Source: Serripes groenlandicus (taxonomy: Eukaryota > Mollusca > Bivalvia > Cardiida > Cardiidae). From it: a stretch of DNA of 64,000 nt. The position numbers were made by a program, and so were the translations under genes. The DNA lies in the NCBI GenBank assembly GCA_031761405.1, contig JASEVX010000033.1, positions 924,522 through 988,521 on the forward strand. Direction: 5' to 3'. The notes under the pieces were generated by a model, which saw nothing but the letters and a program-made list of their open reading frames with translations, searched no databases and had not been told where the DNA came from. Position 1 is the stretch's first letter, and every line of letters starts with the position of its first letter. Below, one piece after another: positions 44,034 through 54,470 of this stretch.

Positions 44034-44248
44034 TTAACCCTTTCCCTCATATAGACGCTTTCTGTCGCCTCTGCAGTAGACAACTTTTTGAAAACATGGT
44101 GACATAAGAAGAAATTGCTCAAAACAAGCAATGTTTGCTTTTGTCACCTTGTTTTCAACTCTATTCAATTACTTTACTTTCATTTAAAGGGAGCTTCCAA
44201 AAAAAATTGGATATGTTTTCAAAGTCGTCTGCTGCAGAGTTGTTGTAA
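44034..44248 (-). repeat. TTAA palindromic element, right terminus cut
   Basis: Left TTAA; the right arm ends GCAGAGTTGTTGTA, where the AAAATAAAA-rich element begins. Confidence 0.78.
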
Positions 44249-44261
44249 GGCCAACATTTTT

Positions 44262-44760
44262 TTATATTCTGTTTTACGAGATTTTTTGTGAAAGAATTGG
44301 GTCGGTAGGGCGAAATAAAAATAAAAATAAAAGACTCTTTATGGAGCACGCTACCAAAAAAATAAAAATAAAACAATAAAAAAGCAACCTTTTTTATTTT
44401 TTTACTTCAACTACATAATAGTGATAGAAAATGCAGTTTTATCATCTTACAAGATGAACGTTCATATTGCAAAAGCGCGAGGGGTACCTCTCCCACCAAC
44501 CCCGACAGTCACGGTGTTTAACAAATTCTGGGGAAACCTTGAAACAAGTGCTTAGAATGTTAGAAATACAGAATAACACGCTTTATTTAAACCTCTGATA
44601 GACCATGATTATCTGCGTTTTCTCTCAAAAAAATTGTCAATTTTATTTCTGTTCAACTCAAATAAAGAGGTCAGCAAAAAATAAAAAAATAAAATGAACT
44701 CAAAACTGTTTTATTTTATTTCATTTTTGGAAAAAATTGGGCAGGCTTTCTCGTAAAACA
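44262..44760. mobile_element. TIR element with TTCTGTTTTACGAGA ends and AAAATAAAA tracts
   Basis: TTCTGTTTTACGAGA near the left end is matched by TCTCGTAAAACAGAA at the right. Runs of AATAAAAATAAAA lie inside both ends. Unique-looking middle. No open frame of note. Confidence 0.72.
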
Positions 44761-45004
44761 GAAAGGTTATTAGAGGTTACACTGTATATTATTATCACAT
44801 ACACGATTATTGTAGACTATAATTAATGTAATTTCTCGTTACTGGTGACATATATATATATGGTGAAAAGAGGCAGTGTTAATTGATCTCTCATTGCTTT
44901 AATAGGTCTTACATCTATATGCTGCCGTAATATATAATGTTATTTTGACAAATCATCATATGATTTCATCTTCAATTTTTCTGGGTACCGGTATATTTAT
45001 TTCT

Positions 45005-45193
45005 TTAACCCTTTCCCTCATACGACAATTCTGCAGCAGACGACTTTGAACATATTTTGTTAAAACATAGAAAATCATTGTGCCAAAAGGAGAAATTGCA
45101 CGTTTTGTGCAATTTCTTCTTTTGTCACTATGTTTTCAAAAAGCCGTCTGCTGCAGAGGCGTCAGAAAGGGTCTATATGAAGGAAAGGGTTAA
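45005..45193 (+). repeat. TTAA palindromic element, A, 189 bp
   Basis: Both TTAA; lacks the GGATAACCTATGAC spacer. Confidence 0.88.
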
Positions 45194-45303
45194 AGTGTCA
45201 CATCATAATAATGGAACATGCAAAGAGGGTGTAACTATATTTTGTAAGAAGATCTAAACCCATTTCTGGCAAACCCATAACATGTAGTACACTATTTTTA
45301 CAG

Positions 45304-45491
45304 ATCCCAAGAGGAGTACAAGAAGTACCAACAGATGTTAGATCAACAGAGACTGAGACCGAATGACACACCTGAACAGCCTTTACAACAGCCTTTACAA
45401 CAGCCCTTTAATCCCTTCCCTTATAAACCCCCAGAGCCACACAACATGGGGAATTCAGCCCCTGTTATTGGGGTCAGGGATATAAATAGAG
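45304..45491 (+). CDS. PARD3: Par-3 exon: charged and Gln-rich; source of a downstream tandem array
   Basis: The acceptor is ATTTTTACAG and the donor is AATAGAG|GTAAAT. Phase 2 in, phase 1 out. It encodes SQEEYKKYQQMLDQQRLRPN, a short Gln/Pro repeat (PLQQPLQQPF), and PPEPHNMGNSAPVIGVRDIN. The first part is predicted helical and charged, like the EEYKK/RIQKLR region of other Par-3 proteins. Its last 70 bases or so and the donor recur in about 15 decayed copies in the following intron. Confidence 0.92.
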
Positions 45492-45565
45492 GTAAATATT
45501 GTCGCTACAATTCTTTAATCACTTCCCTCAAAAGCCCCAAAAAGTCAATGTCAATATGATGAGCG

Positions 45566-45727
45566 TAATTCATCTGGGCTAACAATCAATGTGGAAAAGT
45601 AGCCTGTTGCTTGGAAAATCTCTTGTATGGAGTACTGGTTTGAGAAAGCCAGGAAACACATGGGGAGGTGAACTTGCCACCCTGATATGAATTGTTGAAA
45701 AGGATGTTAAACCCCAAACAATCAATT
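45566..45727 (+). mobile_element. SINE family A, 5'-truncated, inserted in the exon-derived array
   Basis: AAGTAGCCTGTTGCTTGG, GAGTACTGGTTTGAGAAAGC, AAACCCCAAACAATCAATTA. Separates the exon's own intron start from the first array copy. Confidence 0.75.
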
Positions 45728-48180
45728 ATAAACCCACAGAGCCACACAACATAGGTCATTCAGCTCCTCTTATACAGTTTTGGGATATAAATAGGGTTAA
45801 ATAGTTCCCTTTCGGTAGTCTAGAGCCCAATACCATTGGGCATTCAGCTTCTGTTATGGGGTTTGGGATATAAATAAAGGTAAATAGGTGCCCTTTCGAA
45901 AGTCTAGAGCCCCATGCCATTGGGCATTCAGCTTCTGTTACAGGGTTTGGGATATGAATAGAGGTAAATAAAGCCCTTTCAAAAGTCTAGAGCCCTATGG
46001 CATTGGGCATTCAGCTTCTGTAATTGGGTTTGATATATTAATTTGAGGTGAATAGTTCCCTTTCGAAAGTCTAGAGTCCCATGCCATTGGGCATTCAGCT
46101 TCTGTTATGGGGTTTCAGATATAGATAGAGGTTAATAGTTATGTCTCCCCCTGTATACAGGGGAGATATATTGTTTTTGTCCTGGGCGTCTGTCTGTCCT
46201 TCTGTCTGTCTGTCTGTCCGTCTGTCCGAAATCGTGTCCGCTCCATATCTCCAAGATGGCTTGAAGGATTTTCATGAAACTTGTGTCAGATGTCCACCTC
46301 ATGAAGGCGATGTGCAGAACCCATGTCCCGACCATACAGGTTCAATGTCAAGGTCAGACTTGAAGGTCAAAGGTTTGAGCCTTAATTTCGTGTCCGCTCC
46401 ATATCTCCAAAACGGCTTGAAGAATTTTCATGAAACTTGTGTCAGATGTTCACCTCACGAAGGCGATGTGCAGAACCCATGTTCCGACCATACCGGTTCA
46501 AGGTCAAGGTCAGGCTTGAAGGTCAAAGGTTTGAGCCTGTTTTTCGTGTCCGCTCCATATCTCCAAAACGGCTTGAAGGATTTTCATGAAACTTGTGTCA
46601 GATGTTCACCTCACGAAGGCGATGTGCAGAACCCATGTTCCGACCATAACGGAGTTATCTCCCCCTTGTTCAATATTTTAATTGTGAAAACTTTGTCCAG
46701 AGCAGAACTCAGAAACTACTTGAAGGAATTTATTGAAACTTGGAATATAGATAGATGGCAATGTGAAGTTGTGCACCTTGCAATAATCATGAGTTATCTC
46801 CCCCTTGTTCAATATTTTAATAGTGTAAACTTTGTCCAGAGCAGAACTCAGAAACTACTTGAAGGAATTTATTGAAACCTGAAACATAGATAGATGGCAA
46901 TGTGAAGTTGTGCACCTTGCAATAATTATGAGTTATCTCCCCCTTGTTCAATATTTTAATAGTGTAAACTTTGTCCAGAGTAGAACTCAGAAACTACTTG
47001 AAGGAATTTATTGAAACTTGGAATTTAGATAGATGGCAATGTGAAGTTGTGCACCTTGCAATAATTATGATTTATCTCCCCTTGTTCAATATTTTAATAG
47101 TGTAAACTTTCTCCAGAGCAGAACTAAGAAAGTACTTAAAGGAATTTATTGAAACTTGGAATATAGATAGATGGCAATGTGAAGTTGTGCACCTTGCAAG
47201 AATTATAACTCTGGGCTACTTCGTTGCAAAGTTATCTCCCCTTGTTCAATATTTTAATAGTCATTGACAAACTGCAATGGGGAGACATCTGTTTTTTCAA
47301 AAACAATTCTAGTTCTCTTTTGAAAGTCTAGAGCCCCATGGCATTGGGCAGTTAGCTTCTGTTCTTGAAGTTTGGGATATAAATTGAGTTAAATAGGTGC
47401 CATTTCGAAAGTCAAGAGCCCCCAAGCATTGGGCGTTCAGCTTCTGTTATTGGGGTTAAGGGTATAAATTTTAGGTAAATAGTGTCCTTTTGAAAGTCTA
47501 GAGCCCAATAGCATTGGGCATTCAGCTTCTATAATTGGGTTTGATATATTAATTTGAGGTAAATAGTCTAGAGCACCATAGCATTGGGCATTCAGCTTCT
47601 GTTATGGGGTTTGGGATATAAATAGAGGTAAATAGTTCCCTTTCAAAAGTCTAGAGCCCCATGCCATTGGGCATTCAGTTTCTGTTATTGGGGTTTGAGA
47701 TATAAATAGAGGTAAATAGGTGCCCTTTTGAATGTCTAGAGCCCCATGGTATTGGGCATTCAGCTTCTGTTCTTGAAGTTCGGGATATAAATAGAGGTAA
47801 AGAGGTGCCCTTTCGAATGCCTAGAGCCCCATCGCATTGGGCGTTCACAAACTATTAAAGCGGTTAGGAATATAAATAGTTGTAAATAGTGTCCTTAACA
47901 CCTAGAACCCCATGACATTGGTCATTCACCTCCTGTTCTGGCCGTTAGGGATATAAAAAGAGGTTAATAGTGTTGTTTCGAATGCCTAGAGATCAGTGGC
48001 AATCAGCTCCTGTTCTGGCAGTTAGGGATATAAATAGAAGAAAACAATAATTTTCTTAATAAATACCATAAACCACAAAGCATAGGACAATCAACTCCTG
48101 TTATTGGTAGTCGGGATATTAATAGAGTTAAAAATTGTCCTTCAATCGCTTCAATAATGTCCCTTATAAACCTTAAACTA
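45728..48180 (+). repeat. Tandem array of exon-end plus splice-donor copies
   Basis: About 15 units of 80-86 bp, each an altered copy of the last part of the exon at 45304-45491 and the first intron bases. Typical unit blocks are AGAGCCCCATGCCATTGGGC, ATTCAGCTTCTGTTATGGGG and TTTGGGATATAAATAGAGGT, compared with exon AGAGCCACACAACATGGGGA, ATTCAGCCCCTGTTATTGGG and GTCAGGGATATAAATAGAGG. The first and last units resemble the exon more than the middle ones. A pearl-like element (46139-47315) interrupts the array. Frame is lost in most units. Confidence 0.88.
46139..47315 (+). mobile_element. Pearl-like element with two kinds of internal tandem units
   Basis: Palindromic head ATGTCTCCCCCTGTATACAG then GGGAGATAT, then a (TCTG)n run. 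Three units of about 170 bp follow (GTGTCCGCTCCATATCTCCA, GAAACTTGTGTCAGATGT, AAGGTCAAAGGTTTGAGCC), then four units of about 140 bp (CCCCTTGTTCAATATTTTAA, ATAGATAGATGGCAATGTGA). The end is GGGGAGACATCTG ... AATTCTAGTT. The open frame at 46141-46875 follows the repeat and is not a gene. Confidence 0.85.
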
Positions 48181-48189
48181 AGTGAATCT

Positions 48190-48568
48190 TTTCATTTCTA
48201 TTGTCTATCAGGTTTTGACTCGTATTATGCTTCTTGATTTTAAGTAGGTAACTCATGCGTTCCATGCGTTAACAATTTGTGCCTTAATTGATAATCAACT
48301 TGATATGCATATAGCAAAAGAAACAATTTCCGGTGAAAAGAAATCTACTGATTATTTAACTTAAGGTTTTGTATCTACAGGTCTTCTAAGTTTGTGATCA
48401 TAAACATTATAATAAACTACAGTTTACTAAATTCATAAAAAAGTTTTTCCCTACTCAACTGACTGCTAATACATAGTCTTCAGAGAAAAGGACGAAAAAA
48501 ATAGATTATGTAGTTGATATGTCAAATAATCTTTTCATCCTTTGTAACGCTGAGAACACTTTTTGCAC
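48190..48568. other. Intron sequence without recognised features
   Basis: AT-rich; no repeat or exon signal recognised. Confidence 0.5.
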
Positions 48569-48745
48569 TTAACCTTTGAACAATATAGACAACTTCGAAG
48601 ATGACGATTTTTAAAAACAATTTTTTAAAAAAGGAGAACATTTCTCCTTTGCACATACTGTTTTCAACTCTTTAATGCAATTATATTTACAATTTTCAAT
48701 TTATTACAACTTTGTCTTAAGATGTTTTCAAAGCAGATAACTAAA
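48569..48745 (-). repeat. TTAA palindromic element, very decayed
   Basis: GGAGAACATTTCTCC core and TACTGTTTTCAACTCTTTAA spacer remain; ends about 40 bases before the exon at 48786. Confidence 0.5.
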
Positions 48746-48785
48746 ACATTGTGACATCAAGTGTATGTATAATATTTATTTCTAG

Positions 48786-48925
48786 ATAGCCCTTTAACTC
48801 GCGCAGAAAAAATCCAGCAGTTACGAGCGAACCATCAGCGGCGGCACCAAGAGAGGCAAGGGATGTATCCATCAGAGGATAAGGAAGAGGAATATGAGAG
48901 GCAGATACAGGCGGATGAGAAAACG
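48786..48925 (+). CDS. PARD3: Par-3 exon: charged helical segment
   Basis: The acceptor is TATTTCTAG and the donor is AAAACG|GTATGT. Phase 1 in, phase 0 out. It encodes DSPLTRAEKIQQLRANHQRR followed by HQERQGMYPSEDKEEEYERQ. S-x-x-x-R-x-x-K-I-Q-x-L-R matches the conserved DRIQ(R/K)LR stretch of vertebrate PARD3, likely a coiled coil. Confidence 0.95.
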
Positions 48926-49100
48926 GTATGTCATCAAGGTCATAAATATATATCAAGGTCATCAAGGTTGTTCAACCTTTACCAACGTCATAATTATATG
49001 TCAAGAGTAGAAGAAAGATATCAGTGCCGAACATCTTATACCAAAGTCAATTAAAATATATCAAGGTCATACAACTTATACCAAGGTCATCAAGATCATC
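48926..49100 (+). repeat. ATCAAGGTCAT repeats beside a splice donor
   Basis: At least five loose copies of ATCAAGGTCAT or ATACCAAGGTCAT directly follow the donor at 48926. Confidence 0.6.
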
Positions 49101-49202
49101 ACCTTAATAATAGTCTAGATTGTGATGTGTTACAGTTTGAAAATTAAGTAGTTATCCCTGGCCAGTAAAACTTCTTCAAGATCTTTTGTTGAATAGTGGA
49201 GT

Positions 49203-49401
49203 TTAACCCTTTCCCTCATACGACAATTCTGCAGCAGACTACTTTAAACATATTCGGTCAAAAAATAGAAAATCTATAATTGAATGGATAACCTATGTCT
49301 AAAAGTAGAAAATATTGTGGCAAAAGGAGAAATTGCTCGTTTTCTCACTATATGTTCTAAAAGCTGTCTTCAGAAAGCGTCTATATGAGGGAAAGGGTTA
49401 A
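49203..49401 (+). repeat. TTAA palindromic element, A, partly deleted
   Basis: Both TTAA; half the hairpin and the right CTGCAG arm are missing. Confidence 0.85.
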
Positions 49402-49594
49402 CTCATTCCCACTTGCAGATGCATTTTGACTTTTTAAAACATTGTGGCAAAGGATAAAATGCACATTATGAGACACTTCTCCATTTGCCACAATGTTTTC
49501 AACTTTATTCAATACCTGCAATTTCAGTAATAGAGATTTTGCACCAGATCATTTCAATGTCATCTTTTGCAGATTTGATGTGGGAAAGGGTTAA
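49398..49594 (-). repeat. TTAA palindromic element, B, sharing TTAA with the previous
   Basis: The left CTGCAG arm is lost; TTAA at 49398 and 49591. Confidence 0.75.
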
Positions 49595-49629
49595 CAAGCT
49601 TTAACCCATGACTCTTATTAGTTAAATGC

Positions 49630-49778
49630 TTAACCCTTTCCCACATACAACAAATCTGCAGCAAACGACTTTGAAAAAATACAGTAAAATTTGAAAAATC
49701 TCTGTAAAATCTCATTTTGCCATAATGTTTTCAAAAGTTGTCTGCTGTGAAGGCTTTGGAAATGAGGGAAAGGGTTAA
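49630..49778 (+). repeat. TTAA palindromic element, B, 149 bp
   Basis: TTAA at both ends; hairpin and spacer deleted. Confidence 0.8.
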
Positions 49779-50337
49779 AAGCTGAATTCAGAATCTCAAA
49801 TATTTCATATTTGCATATATAGTTCAAAACATGATTTCATTGAATATCATTGAAGATTTTATCAATTAGTACTGTCAGGGCTTTTTATGTATAAATATTG
49901 TAAGGGAACGGGCGGACTATCAATATTTAGCCTTCTGATCAGAAATTTGTGATTTCTTATTGGCTTTCCAAGTTAAAAAAATTCATTTATTGTTTCATTT
50001 TTAAAAAATCTATGTAACTCATCCTCATTAATGATGTTATTTTCTTTAAAATATTTGACATGATTATTTTATTTTATATTATTGACTTGCACAGTTACTC
50101 ATAACTCATATTTTGCATGAAATCTTAATAAAATCTATCTTTTCCCAATTCAATTCTTTCTTCTTTAAAAATGAAACACAATTTCTAACTCACAACGTAG
50201 TCTACAGACTAGATCTGTATTAAGTCTATAAACAAAATTAACAAATTTGCCAAGTCACACAAAAACTGGACATTGCAACTTGTTAGTACGCATATCAGCA
50301 TGCACTTTCCTGCAGTCTTTTCTAGCTCTTTGCTGTT
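49779..50337. other. Intron sequence without recognised features
   Basis: AT-rich; no exon or repeat recognised. Confidence 0.5.
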
Positions 50338-50504
50338 CATCTCGGTGGTTTAGTGGTAGAGTGTTGCCCTTGGTAGCAGGAGGTCACATGTTTGAACGTG
50401 GACCTAGTCATGCTGAAGACTCAGAAAATGGTAGTAATGGGTTTTAGAAAATGGTAGTAATGGGTTTTGCTCCTTGATGCTCAGGGTTGTGGTGTTACTA
50501 AGCA
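50338..50504 (+). mobile_element. tRNA-headed SINE, family D
   Basis: Head CTCGGTGGTTTAGTGGTAGA; B box region decayed (GTTTGAACGTGG). AGAAAATGGTAGTAATGGGTTTT is partly duplicated in the tail. Confidence 0.72.
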
Positions 50505-50734
50505 TTAACCCTTTCCCTCATATAGACGCTTTCTGATGCTTCTGCAGCAGGCGGCTTTTTGAAAACATAGTGACAAAAGAAGAAATTGCTCAAAATGAGC
50601 AATTTCTCCTTTTGCTACAATGTTTTCCACTTTAAGTCATGGGTTATCCATTCAATTATAGAGATATTCCATTTTTTGACAAGATATGTTCAAAGTCGTC
50701 TGCTGCTGAATTGTTGTATGAGGGAAAGGGTTAA
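50505..50734 (-). repeat. TTAA palindromic element, A, intact 230 bp
   Basis: Perfect terminal repeats with TTAA at both ends. Confidence 0.93.
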
Positions 50735-51290
50735 GGTTGACTCGCTGGTGTCAGAAAAAATAGACCAGTAGCACTTAGCCAGAAAATGCTGTGAAATAAC
50801 TGAAGAATTGTTGAAAGCAGCATAAGGCAAAAAACAAACAAACACTATAGTTGTACATTGATAGATTGTTTGGTGTTTTATGCCACATTAAAAAAAAGAT
50901 CAGTTATATCACAGCATTTCCTGGGTACGTTACTAGTACTAACGGTCCATTTATCCCGACAGCAGCCAGTCAGTCATAATGCTTAACCCGCAACCCTGAG
51001 CGCCAAATAGTGCAGCCATTATTACTACCCTTTTTAATGTCTTAAATATGACATCTGAAGATATTCGAGTCGCCGTGATATAACTGAAATATTGTTGAAA
51101 GCGGCGTAAAACCCCAATAAATAAATAAACTGAAGATATTCGTGTGACATGGCTCTTAAGACCTAGGAATCTCGTCATTTTCCTGATATGCAACTTTTAG
51201 TTACTTTTAAATTGAAACCATAACAAAGAGTTTATTAATACAATAAGGAAAACGTTACTTTGAGGTTAAGTAGAAAACATTTTTAAGACA
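50735..51290 (-). repeat. SINE-tail pieces and pearl-like debris
   Basis: CAGTTATATCACAGCATTTC (minus) and GCCGTGATATAACTGAAATA, AAAGCGGCGTAAAACCCC (plus, 51060-51130) are SINE family A tails in both directions. Confidence 0.55.
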
Positions 51291-51541
51291 GCAGAAATTT
51301 TCAAATTCTCCGCCTTATTACAAATATCTTTTACTGATAAGCTGTTTCATTGACTGTCCATTCCCTGCAGTTTTCATTCCTAGGCTTTATCAAATTATCC
51401 CTGATATTGGCAAATACGCATTTGCTACTATACCATCACTCAGGTGATCGTTTTGGGGCCATCTTGGCCCTCTTGTTCACAATGTTTTCAAAAGTCTGCT
51501 GCAGATACATCAAAATTCCTCTGTATGTGGGAAAGGGTTAA
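51290..51541 (+). repeat. GCTCACCT-family 3' fragment followed by an element right end
   Basis: CTCAGGTGATCGTTTTGGGG, CCATCTTGGCCCTCTTGTT ends at 51478; a TTAA-element right arm follows (GTCTGCTGCAGATACATC to GGGAAAGGGTTAA). Confidence 0.7.
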
Positions 51542-51736
51542 ATGTCATTTTGCTGCAAACACATGAAATTGAAATATAGCAGGAAACTTCATGAAATTAA
51601 CCATATCTTTAGCTATTTATGTTTTTATTTCAATGCATGGTAGTTTTCAGCATGAGTATTTGTAACAATATAATAATCATTTTGGCCTTGCATGTTTATC
51701 ACGTTTCTTTACTTATAATTGTAATGAGTTTGACTT

Positions 51737-51973
51737 TTAACTCTTTCTAACATACAATAAATCTGCAGCAGAAAGCTTTGAAAACTAATGGGCTAACACA
51801 CGAAAAATCGCTGTACATGTAAATGAAAGTTTCATTTTAGAATAGAGCACAGAATATTGTGGTGAAAGGAGAAATAGCTCATCATGAGCAATTTCTCCTT
51901 TTGCCACAATGTTTTAAAAAGTAGCCTGCAGTATATGCTTCAAAATGCCTCTGTGTTTTGGAAGGGGGGTTAA
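51737..51973 (+). repeat. TTAA palindromic element, B
   Basis: TTAA at both ends; hairpin GAAATAGCTCATCATGAGC intact. Confidence 0.8.
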
Positions 51974-52076
51974 AAGTCAATTTTCCTGTAGTCCTGTCCA
52001 ATAGAAACGTTTAATACAATTTCATCTGCCTTCAGCGATATATCGAAATCAAATTCAAAGCATGATAGATGCTTCT

Positions 52077-52284
52077 TCATACAACTTTTATGCAGCAGAC
52101 GATTTTGAAAACTTCTGGACAAATGTATGCATAATTTCTATTAACTAAACTTTTACTTAAGTATAATGACTGAAAACATTGTGGCAAAACGAAAAAAATG
52201 CTCATCATGAGCAATTACTCGTTTTACGGTAATGTTTCTATAAGAATTCTACCGCAGATGCGTGCACAAGCGGGAAAGGGTTAG
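52077..52284 (+). repeat. TTAA palindromic element, termini eroded
   Basis: GCTCATCATGAGC hairpin, CATACAACTTTTATGCAGCA left arm, GGGAAAGGGTTAG right end. Confidence 0.65.
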
Positions 52285-52366
52285 TTGCTTGTACAGCTGT
52301 TTGCATGGAACATGAATAACCTTCCAGTAAAATGTAGATTGCTAGCATCTATGATTATACATATAC

Positions 52367-52770
52367 AGTCTAACCTGAGTTTAAAAACCACCCATGGGAA
52401 GAGAACAATCTGGTTTGTGTTCACAAGTGGTCTTTAATTACAGGTTCATTAACCCTTTCCCTCATACGACAATTCTGCAGCAGACGACTGAACATATTTT
52501 GTCAAAAAAAAGAAAATCTCTATAATTGAATGGATAACCTATGACTAAAAATGGAAAACATTGTGGCAGAAGGAGAAATTGCTCGTTTTGAGCAATTTCT
52601 TCTTTTGTCACTATGCTTTCAAAAAGCTGTCTGCTGCAGAGGCGTCTGAAAGCATCTATGTGAGGGAAAGGATTAATGCAGAAACTGAGTAATTGGGAAA
52701 TTTAAAGTGCAGTTGCTATAGACAGGGAATTGTTAAACAAAAGTGGTCTTAAGCACAGGTTTGACTGTAT
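52367..52770 (+). mobile_element. TACAGTC-TIR element, split by a TTAA element
   Basis: Left end ACAGTCTAACCTGAGTTTAA, right end CACAGGTTTGACTGTA, with GGTCTTTAATTACAGGTTCA and TATAGACAGGGAATTG inside. A complete uninterrupted copy is at 59308-59490. Confidence 0.82.
52449..52676 (+). repeat. TTAA palindromic element, A, inserted in the TACAGTC element
   Basis: 228 bp, TTAA at both ends. Removing it and one TTAA restores the structure of the copy at 59308. Confidence 0.93.
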
Positions 52771-52854
52771 ATAAACACCTTTACTGTTACATATGCCATG
52801 ACTGTCAAACATTTATACAAAAATAAATTCAGTATTTTACATATTTTATTACAT

Positions 52855-53520
52855 TATCCCCTGCCATAGAAAGATGAGATATTGGTTTGACTTCTGTCAG
52901 TCCGTTCAACCAGAGCTATATCTAAAGCATAGTTGGATGGATTTGATTAAAACTTTATGGAAATATTAACAAACATAGGGATATGTAAGATGGCAAGTTT
53001 CACAAAGATTGCCTCAAAACATTAGACTTATGTCAACGTGATTGTTTATTGAATATGTACTGCTTGTCATGGTTTATATCACAAATACCTTACAAACACT
53101 CTACAGCTAGGCCACATTGAACAACCAATCTTCATGAAAATTCTCATCTCCCAAATGTCGTTCAAACTCTAATCTAAGTCATATGGGTTTTAAAGAAAAC
53201 AAGGTGACTAGGTCAAATTTTATGGTAAACCTTACAAAAACTAGCAGTCACATTTTTTATCAAATCATCATAAGGGTTCATCGGAAGATTCATCTCCATC
53301 GAATCCTAGTCAAGTTTCAAAACTGAGTCACATGGAGTCAAAACCCTGTATATTTGTCTTGTCTGTTGGGAAAACTCGAACTGTCTGTCCCAGAATTTTT
53401 ACAATGGACTTGTTATGTGCAGCTTTGCATTTGGAAGAGTCCATACAATCACGAAACCAGTTTCAGCAGTCAAATGGGTTGAATCTCTGTATTTACATCA
53501 TGACACAATCATGTTGACAG
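52855..53520 (+). repeat. Old pearl-like body
   Basis: GTTTGACTTCTGTCAGTCCG head and degenerate blocks about a first-person-coordinate style body (AAACTTTATGGAAATATTAA; TTCATGAAAATTCTCATC). No clear termini. Confidence 0.4.
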
Positions 53521-53580
53521 TCATGCCATATGTTTTAACCACTAATTACTATATACATGTACTAATAGATTATTTAACCC

Positions 53581-53812
53581 TTTTAAACCCCCTTTCCCAC
53601 GTACAGCAAATCTGTAGCAGACGATTTTGAAAATTTACCAACAAAAATATGGAAAATCTGTATTAAGAGAAGTTTAATTATTGAAAAATTTGAAAACATT
53701 GTGGCAAACGGTGAAATTGCTCATAATGAGCAATTTCTTTATTTGCCACAATGTTTACATAGGTCGTCTGCTGCAGAGGCGTAAAAAATCATCTGTATGT
53801 GGGAAAGGATTT
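53581..53812 (+). repeat. TTAA palindromic element, B
   Basis: Hairpin GAAATTGCTCATAATGAGC intact; right end GGGAAAGGATTTA; 67 bases before the exon at 53880. Confidence 0.78.
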
Positions 53813-53879
53813 ACATATATATATACATTAGAATATTTAACCCTCCTACATACACTCTTTGCTTTTCTAACCCAAACAG

Positions 53880-54004
53880 GCCCCAAGATTCTTACCTGAC
53901 GAATATTTCTTGCAGAAATACGGGCAAAGTGCAATTCCAAGTCAGATAGAGACGGGGCCCCCTGGTCAAAGGTCACAGGGACCATCAAGGAGCCTCATGG
54001 AAAG
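53880..54004 (+). CDS. PARD3: Par-3 exon with two in-frame acceptors
   Basis: The preferred acceptor is TAACCCAAACAG before 53880 and the donor is GGAAAG|GTAAAT. Phase 0 in, phase 2 out. The product is APRFLPDEYFLQKYGQSAIP then SQIETGPPGQRSQGPSRSLM. A second acceptor, TTTCTTGCAG, would start the exon at 53916 and drop 12 residues without changing the frame. Assignment rests on phase match and composition rather than a strong family motif. Confidence 0.85.
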
Positions 54005-54018
54005 GTAAATATTGTGTG

Positions 54019-54244
54019 TTGAACCCCCCTTTCCCACATACAACAAATCTGCAACTGACGACTTTGATAACATGTGGACACAAATATAGAAAATCCCTAT
54101 AAATGAAGGTATATTTACTGAAAAAAAATGAAAAGATTGTGACAAAAGGAGAAATTGCTCCTTTTGAGCAATTTCTTCTTTTGTCACGTTTTAAAATCGT
54201 TTTCTGCTGCAGAAAGCGTCTATATGTGGGAAAGAAAGGGTTAA
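54019..54244 (+). repeat. TTAA palindromic element, B, beside a splice donor
   Basis: Begins 14 bases after the exon ends at 54004 (GTTGAACCCCCCTTTCCC). The right TTAA is shared with the next copy. Confidence 0.8.
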
Positions 54245-54451
54245 ACCCCCTTTCCCACATACAATAAATCTGCAGCAAAATAATCTAGAAATAATCTAGA
54301 AATAATGCAGTAAATAAAAGAATAATTATTGAATTACTTTGTAAAAATTGTGACAAAAATAGATATTGGTCATTATATGTGATTTCTCCATTTGCCACAA
54401 TGTTTTCAAAAGGTGTCAAAATGCATTTGTATATGGGGGGAAGAGGATTAA
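54241..54451 (+). repeat. TTAA palindromic element, B
   Basis: Left TTAA shared; a duplicated AATAATCTAGAAATAATC in the left spacer. Confidence 0.75.
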
Positions 54452-54470
54452 TGTACTACTGTACTTTTTA

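Noticed and set aside
46141..46875. 244-codon open frame, the longest in the window
   Set aside because: It follows the tandem units of a pearl-like element; the frame is open because the unit length is near a multiple of three. No domain or codon signal.
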